NCBI RefSeq assembly: GCF_947623445.1
Contig: NC_135246.1
Location: forward strand, 4,323,856-4,387,855
Reading direction: 5' to 3'
From: Clavelina lepadiformis
Lineage: Eukaryota > Chordata > Ascidiacea > Aplousobranchia > Clavelinidae
DNA length: 64,000 nucleotides
In this document: positions 57,330 to 64,000 of the stretch, one piece after another
How the letters are laid out: each line of letters begins with the position of its first letter
Position numbering within the stretch: position 1 is the first letter of the stretch
Notes under the pieces: model-generated
Database searches by the model: none
Told to the model about the DNA's origin: nothing
The model's input: the letters and a program-made list of their open reading frames with translations, nothing else
Program-made: the position numbers and the translations under genes

Positions 57330-58267
57330 CCATTTTCATTTTACTTTTTGTATAGGCTACACCGCTACAGCTTTTAACTAAAGCCTATTTAAGAAGAGCT
57401 ATAGGCCGACAGCATATCGTGGTAAAACATTAAATTGACTTTGTAAAAATAGCTTACTTTCTGCACGAAGGGACACAGGCTGTAACTTGTGGTGCAGAAA
57501 ATTTTTCTTTTTCACAGGCTCAGTCAAGAGTGACGGGATTATTCACATTCTTATGATCAAAAGATAAAATGCATTTTCCATCAGCTCGCTTCGCCTCAAT
57601 ATTGCTGGTTCATCATACCGAAGAACGTCAGCTACAGCGCGGCAGGCGTCACTCACGTCTTAAATAGTATTTTATGCAATACGTGCCGGAAATTTCTTCA
57701 GACAAGCATTTTAACTGTACACTTGCTCATTTTGGTGTTTAGTTTGATATCAAGCGTTGGTTGCAGGAAACGAAGCAAAAGGTTCATTCCATTGAGTATA
57801 ACAGCACGGTATATAACACTGTTAAGTAGTCGGCTTACCGTTTTAGTCATAAGTTCATAACGTTTAGATTAGGTTAGAAGTTACGCGCTGAATGCTGCGT
57901 TGCGCTGCGTCCATCCACACTGAAATCATTTCCTCCAAATGCTGCGCTTTGATTGAAGTGCTCAATTGCGTGCTTTGCCTGACTAAACGTGCCTGCAGGA
58001 TGTCTTTTATGCCTCGTGACGCGTTAAAGAAATTATGTACAGCGCTTACAACATTTCGTGATGACAATTCAGGGCGTAGTGCACTCACTTGCTCAGATTA
58101 AATGTAAGTAAATACGATACCGGACAAAGTTGTAGTTTGATGAAGGAGCTAGTGCAGTCGGTTGAGTGTTTATGCGTCGCTGGTGATTGTTTAAACTAAA
58201 TTAAATATCTGTTTAGACTACGCAGGTGTAAAATAGCCTGACACAGGTATTGTTGTGAAAATTAAGC
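57330..58267. other. Intergenic region upstream of ACSL copy 2
   Basis: No gene supported. Overlapping frames at 57,864-58,101 on both strands are protein-like in composition, but the minus one has no ATG at its start and neither has a recognised family. The segment should contain the promoter of ACSL copy 2. I did not find anchor-encoding exons like those of copy 1. Confidence 0.35.
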
Positions 58268-61200
58268 ATGGCGCCCGAGCTAAAAGAAGAAAAGCTAGAC
58301 CAGAGTGAAGACGAGCGATCAAATCCAAGCTATGAACCGATCCCGTTGGATGAACTGGCGAAAAAGCAAAGCGTAACCATCGAAGTAAAATTTTATTAGG
58401 TTTTGTTCATGATTTCAGAAATTCATATCAATAATAATCACAGTTCTGTTCACATGGCATGGCCCATGGTACATACTGTAGGGTACCTAATCTAATACTA
58501 TCTTATTCTGCCTTCAGGGTAGTGAATGCATTCGACGCTCACCAATGTTGACGACCGATCAACCAATTGCATTCATGGAAAAAGAAACCAGAACACTACA
58601 CGACGTTTTTCTTCGTGGTCTTAAGCGATCGAGTAATGAAGGAATATAAGCAGTTCTGTCGCACTAAATAACGCTTAGACTATGCAACCGGTCACTAGTG
58701 TGGGTAAATTCTAGCTCTTTGTGATGTTCTATCAGTACAGTATTTTATTATTTGTATTCACAGACGGCCGTCCTTGTGTAGGGTGGAGGCCAGGTCCAAA
58801 GGAACCATTTAAATGGCTTACGTACCGAGAGGTTTGTGATCTATCTAATATTGCTAATTAACATTTAGTTAAAGCTATAAAATGTTACTTAATCAAACGA
58901 ATGCTCTTTAAACTGTCACTGTTTTACCGGAATAAATTATACGTTTGAAGTCAGTTTTCACAACTTCTCATCTAACTTAAATGCTATAACATATTAATCT
59001 AAACTTATCCAAAATGTTCCTTCAAATTTAATTATAACTTTAGTTAAATCCTAAATAGAAAAAATAAACTGTTTACATGCCCATTTATAAACTTAACCGC
59101 CTATCATTAACAACGGGATGCGTGACCTACTTACGTGCAAGTACAGTATACCCGCTTTGATAAGCTTACGTCTAAAAGTGAGAGTGTTAAAACATATTGC
59201 CCTTTTTTGCTTAAAAATGTGTTTCAAAAATCATAAATTTGCCGCTTAAAACATAAATTACGACATACGATTGATATAATTACGAAGTCAGAATGCGAAA
59301 TGCCTGGCGCTTTTGTTTGGACCAAGTAAGAATAGGATGTCCCGTCTCTGGCATGCGAAAAAATACAACACACATGTTTAAACGTGCGTAACAGGAATAT
59401 CTTGCGTTGGTTTGGTCTCTAACCCAACTTAAAGTTTGTGTAATTATCCTCACTGAAGGTAAATATTAAACTACAGCTCACTGAGTCCATTCTTGGCTGT
59501 TGGAACTTGCGTGGCTTGGTACTCGGATTTCCCCGTATGAAAAGGAATTCTCGTTGCTTCACTTTAAGCTCGTGCACTGTCACCGCTGGCATCAGCTGAA
59601 AATAAACATCACCTGAAACCACTACGACTCACCGTCTACCTGCTAAGTCGTAAACCATTTAAAACACGTTAGTAGCCTACCATACACTACTGCAGTAACA
59701 TACCAGACATTCAAACGCCATGCAAACCATGAAACATGTTGATCGTGACATAATTGCACACCACCTTTGTCATAAATAGCGTCAAATTTTCCAAACATTT
59801 TCGACAATACCTGTTTCGCTATTGATAATTACGTGAAATAAAATTAAGAAAGATTCTTTCGTCGGAATGCTTACGCATAACTCTCTTTTGGTTTAAGATC
59901 AATATGTTTTAGCACTTGCCCTCACCTTAAAACTATTTGCTTTGCCAGGTCTTGGACCGTGCGAAGAACTTTGGTTCGGGTTTAGTTGCAAAAGGGGCCA
60001 AGGCAAATACTTCTCAATTGGTTGGGATTTTTGCACAAAACCGTGTTGAATGGAAAATCGCCGAACAAGCTTGCAACTCATATTCAATGGTTATTGTACC
60101 GTTGTATGATACATTGGGACCACAGTCTGTCCAGTATATTATTACGCAATGTAAATGTCAATTACAGAAATTCAAATTTTGTTTATCGGTTTACTGGTTT
60201 TATAATGTCTATAAATAGCGATTTACTTACGAAAATTGATTTGATGAAATGCTTTTGAACAACACTAATCAAACCAAAAACTTTTAACAACAAAATTTCT
60301 CACGATAAACCTCTTTTAGGTGGGCTCAAGTTAATTGTAATTGACGTCAACTCAAAAGCGAAAACGTTGTTAAATGCGTGCAAAGAAGGAACTTACTGTT
60401 TGGCAATCCTGGTGATGATGGAAGAGCCCAATGATGAAGTAAAAAGACTTGCTGTCGAAACTGATGTAAAGATTTTTACATTTAACGAAATGGAAAATAT
60501 CGGAAAAGATGAACCTCATGATTTTGTGGTACGGTAATACACATTTGTCCACTTTATTTTTTATATAATTTGCACATTAATAATTTCTTAATTAGCATGG
60601 TTTATTATATCATTGTTGCGCTTATAAATGTTACTTATTTTTACAGCCGCCATCTGCAGACGATCTACACACAATTTGCTACACCAGTGGTACAACGGGT
60701 TTCCCTAAAGGTGTCATGCTCACACATGCTAACGTCATTGCTGATCATGCGGGAGTATTGGCTGCAGGAGAAGAAGTAAATAAATTGATTTCAGTTGGTC
60801 TTTCCGCTCAAAAAATTTGACATTAAAACTCCGATCTTTTCAGACTTATATTAACTTCAGTTCCGAAGATGTGTACATTTCTTACTTGCCGCTCGCGCAT
60901 GTTTTCGAACGACTTATGGCTGTTGCAATGTATTACGAAGGGGCGAGGTAAAATATTTATTTGCAACGGTTAATTTGAATTGCTAAAGTTATATGTGTTT
61001 TGTAAACATAGTTATCATAGAATTTTAAAAATCGAAAGTTTTTACAGGCCGCTTTGTTTTTGTTACAGAGTTGGTTTTTTTCAAGGTGATATCAAACTAT
61101 TGACTGACGATATTATCGCACTACGTCCAACAGTAATGGCGATGGTACCAAGGCTGATTAACAGAATTTATGACAAGGTAATGGAAATGTGGGTAAAATA

Positions 61201-63252
61201 ATGAGGGAAAGCGCAAACATTTACGAAACATGACAGCATATTTTAATGTTTTTAATTTTTAGGTTTGGGCTGGGGCTTCGCAATCACTTATCAAGAGTTT
61301 TCTTCTAAACCGTGCAGTGAAATCCAAGTCAGAAAAACTTAGCAATGGAGTTACCACAAAAAATAGTTTTTGGGACAAAATTGTTTTCAAGTAAACTTGT
61401 GCGCTTAAACCTCGAAAATTTCGTTTGAAAACTGTAAATAACGTTTTATTTGTAATGATTTTTAAAAAACAATGATGCTTCGATTCGCGGCGTACCATTT
61501 CCCACGGAAACACGGTTTTTCGTTCTTGACGATAAAGCTTCACCTGCTATTTACAGAAAAATCCAAAATACCTTGGGGGGAAGACTTCGAGTTTGTGTCA
61601 CTGGAGCTGCTCCCGTCTCTCCTGATATCCTCAACTTTATGAGATGTGCTCTTGGAATTCCATTTACGGAAGGTAAATCTACGTTGTAAATTTGTAATTC
61701 AATAACTAAATCCGGTACAAAAAGATGTTGTTTTGGTTAATTAGCTTACGGACAAACAGAATCATCCTCCGGAATATGCGCTTCATGCCCCGGTGATTAC
61801 AACACCGGCAGCGTTGGGGGACCAGTTTTATGTAATTTAGTGAAGCTAGTTGATGTACCCGACAAAAATTACTTCGCAAAAGACGGTAAAGGAGAAATTT
61901 GCGCTAAAGGTCCGAACGTTTTTATTGGTTATTACAAAGATGAAGAAAAGACAAAAGAGACATTGGATGAGGAAGGATGGCTACATACTGGGGATGTTGG
62001 AATGTGGCTGCCGGTAACATTTCGTCAAAATATTAAACTCATAAAATTTTTATAATAGATTTTATTATATTTTTATAATTGAAATATGTATTGTAACAGG
62101 CAACTAATTTCGTGTTCCACTAACCAGAACAATGACGAAAGTATTTTGTTTAGGCTCTCTGGTTTTATTGTAGTTTATCTAGAGGCTAATGTTTCTTTTC
62201 AGAATGGTTCACTGAAAATTATTGATCGTAAAAAGCATATCTTCAAGCTGTCTCAGGGCGAATATATAGCGCCAGAAAAGATCGAAGGAATACTTCTGGA
62301 AAGTCCTGCTGTTTCGCAAGTAGTTACAAAACAGCTAACAGTTAATTGAAACATGCTAGAAAGACTATTCATACACATGAGAGATCATGAACGTTTAGTC
62401 CAGGACATCTAAAATTGTTTATCATTAAATTGTTCTTTTTTTAATCAGGTTTTCTTGTACGGAGAAAGTCTGAAATCGGCCGTTGTGTTAGTGGCAGTAC
62501 CTGATCCAGAGAGTTTTGAAAAATGGTGTTCCGAAAAAGGGGTTGGCTCCGGGGCCAAGTACGAAGATCTTTGCAGCAATGAACAAGTGAATAAGCTCGT
62601 GCTGGAAGACATGCGTTCTTTTGGAAAGCTCAGAGGCTTAAAATCGTTCGAATTGGTGAGTTTCGCTGAATATCATAAATCATTGGCAAAATGCCCTGCC
62701 CCTGATATGCTGCGGTGACATTACACAGTGAAATATAGTGCTGTAATCTTCAGTGATATGATTGTTGGGCCATAGGACGAAGTAGTTGACGGACTTTGTG
62801 TTAGTAATTTTGGTGGTATTAAAAAAATCTTTCTTACGTTTGAAGTAAACCGAATAAAGTGGAATTGTTTTTATACAAACCTAAAGTATGAAATATACTT
62901 TGGGCAATAAGACATTTAAGTTCTCAATTATCAAATTATTCGCGCCTATACCAGCGTTTGAAATGTCATTCATTCATCCATCGTTTTGAAATTAAAGCAA
63001 CTTTTCTGTTGTAAGTTGTAACCTATCACTTCGAAATGTGCAGTTGCAGGCGTAAATTTTGCTGGTGTAACCCCCTCATGACCAAGCATTTTGAATGCTA
63101 TAATTCTCTTACAGCCTGCAAAACTTTACTTATCTTCGGAATTGTTCACCATCGAAAGCGAACTACTCACCCCGACCTTAAAAAATCGACGGCCACAGAT
63201 ATATGTACGATATCAAGAAGAGATCGCTGAAATGTACAAAGACCTAAACTGA
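58268..63252 (+). CDS. ACSL: Long-chain acyl-CoA synthetase, ACSL1/5/6 type, copy 2
   Basis: Fourteen coding exons: 58268-58384, 58518-58632, 58764-58831, 59949-60150, 60320-60528, 60647-60775, 60844-60947, 61069-61177, 61263-61390, 61557-61672, 61745-62013, 62203-62319, 62449-62655 and 63115-63252. They predict 675 aa. Intron phases are identical to copy 1, and eleven of the fourteen exons have the same length; the others differ by whole codons. Motifs: [12 protein letters not shown] at about 249, [29 protein letters not shown] at about 434, DGWLHTGD-type EGWLHTGD and [19 protein letters not shown]. The enzyme appears fully functional. The N-terminal 39 residues ([18 protein letters not shown]...) are polar with no membrane anchor, so it may be cytosolic or peripheral. 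Confidence 0.95.
58915..59147 (+). mobile_element. R1 MITE, copy e, in intron 3 of ACSL copy 2
   Basis: Starts GTCACTGTTTTACCGGAATA, continues CTAACTTAAATGCTATAACA and ATTATAACTTTAGTTAAATC, and ends near CGTGACCTACTTACGTGCAA. It accounts for part of the unusual length of this intron (58832-59948). Confidence 0.55.
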
Positions 63253-63498
63253 ACTCTACATTTCCTTTGCTTCATTTACATTTGCTTTTGTAGATAAAAA
63301 ATGGGACCTTATGCTAACACTGCCTTCAGTACTTTAAACTAACTTGTTGATTGAGTGTTAGTTAACCTCTCAGAAAATGTTTCTACTGCAGTGTGTATAT
63401 TGTTGCCTTTGGCCCACAATTTGTTTTCAGCACCCAGTAAAGTTATCATTTTTAGTTCTATGCAAGAGCAATTTTCCAGATTTAATCAATAATTGAAT

Positions 63499-63504
63499 AA
63501 TAAA
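63499..63504 (+). terminator. Likely poly(A) signal of ACSL copy 2
   Basis: AATAAA about 250 bp after the stop codon, similar spacing to copy 1. Confidence 0.45.
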
Positions 63505-63509
63505 TGATT

Positions 63510-64000
63510 CGTCAGGCAGCGACTTGTGTAGCCATCAACATGTGATCGCTTTTTGCATTAATGTTCAATCAATCCTCTTTCTTGTTCTTAGTCTTGCCAA
63601 AGCGTGGTCCACCGTTGGCTTTTGCGATCAAGCGTCGAGGCGCTAAATTTCATGTGTACTCTTTATGCAAAATTACTCAGCTATTAACATATTATTTATA
63701 CATATTAATAAAGTGTTTGCGTCAGTTCATTGTTTTCAAATCTTGTGTTAAGGACTTCAGGCCAAAGTATGTAGCGTTTGTTACCTTCGGTCTGGTAAGT
63801 AGATGAAAGTAGATGACGTAAAGGCACAGTGTTTTAATTTGTAATGTTTACATCGCGCTTTAGCCGCTAAAGAGAAAACACTGATAACAACAGAAACACA
63901 TTTACGAAAAGGTAAGAAAAAAGTAATAATAGGCTTGCGCACAATTTTCGATACAGTTGACACGAGAGCAGTAACAGCACAACATTAAAATTGGATAAGC
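63510..64000. other. Right edge, no feature recognised
   Basis: No supportable exon. Short frames here have no family resemblance. Confidence 0.3.

Noticed and set aside
57864-58101. Overlapping 70-aa frames on both strands
   Set aside because: The minus frame has no ATG at its beginning and neither shows a recognised family.
1-64000. tRNA, rRNA or snRNA genes
   Set aside because: I looked for tRNA B-box-like and other obvious RNA signatures and found none that I could support by eye.

Overview
The window reads as animal nuclear DNA. It is AT-rich, genes have many short GT-AG introns, and the coding regions match metazoan families (TMEM39, GTF2H5, ZCCHC7, long-chain acyl-CoA synthetase). 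Compact genes, a tight two-gene unit suggestive of an operon, and many small inverted-repeat elements would suit a tunicate such as an ascidian. The species is an inference; no sequence in the window proves it.

Layout. 1-1500: candidate exons of an unrecognised minus-strand gene that runs off the left edge. 2.2-10.5 kb: repeat-rich, with a copy of an uncharacterised multi-copy family, a Ty3/Gypsy pol fossil, a LINE scrap, a region dense in palindromic motifs and a TIR element. 11.6-15.3 kb: an eight-exon minus-strand gene for a single-pass membrane protein. 15.5-21.2 kb: mostly non-coding, with several MITEs, one nested in another. 21.6-28.0 kb: an intronless TMEM39 gene followed by an eleven-exon FYVE plus armadillo-like gene. 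31.1-32.6 kb: GTF2H5 and ZCCHC7 on the minus strand, 43 bp apart. 34-45 kb: accessory DNA with an old Gypsy-like fossil split by a foldback-like transposon, a large inverted repeat, a BED-finger hAT transposase remnant and a second foldback-like copy. 47.9-63.3 kb: two tandem acyl-CoA synthetase genes with fourteen coding exons each.

Functional links. The two ACSL paralogues share every coding intron position and phase from exon 1 to exon 14, so they arose by tandem duplication. Both default N-termini lack a membrane anchor. The upstream copy has two further 5' exons that encode an anchor in the correct phase, giving a protein of 696 aa, close to the usual ACSL length. GTF2H5 (TFIIH, nucleus) and ZCCHC7 (nuclear RNA surveillance) may be made from one pre-mRNA. 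TMEM39 (ER membrane) and the FYVE protein (probably endosomal) are neighbours on the same strand without evidence of shared expression.

Most notable: two foldback-like elements with perfect 9-bp target-site duplications and inverted repeats built from short tandem units; the GTF2H5-ZCCHC7 unit whose AATAAA overlaps the first gene's stop codon; the alternative membrane-anchor exons of the first ACSL gene; and a nested MITE insertion with a visible 8-bp duplication.
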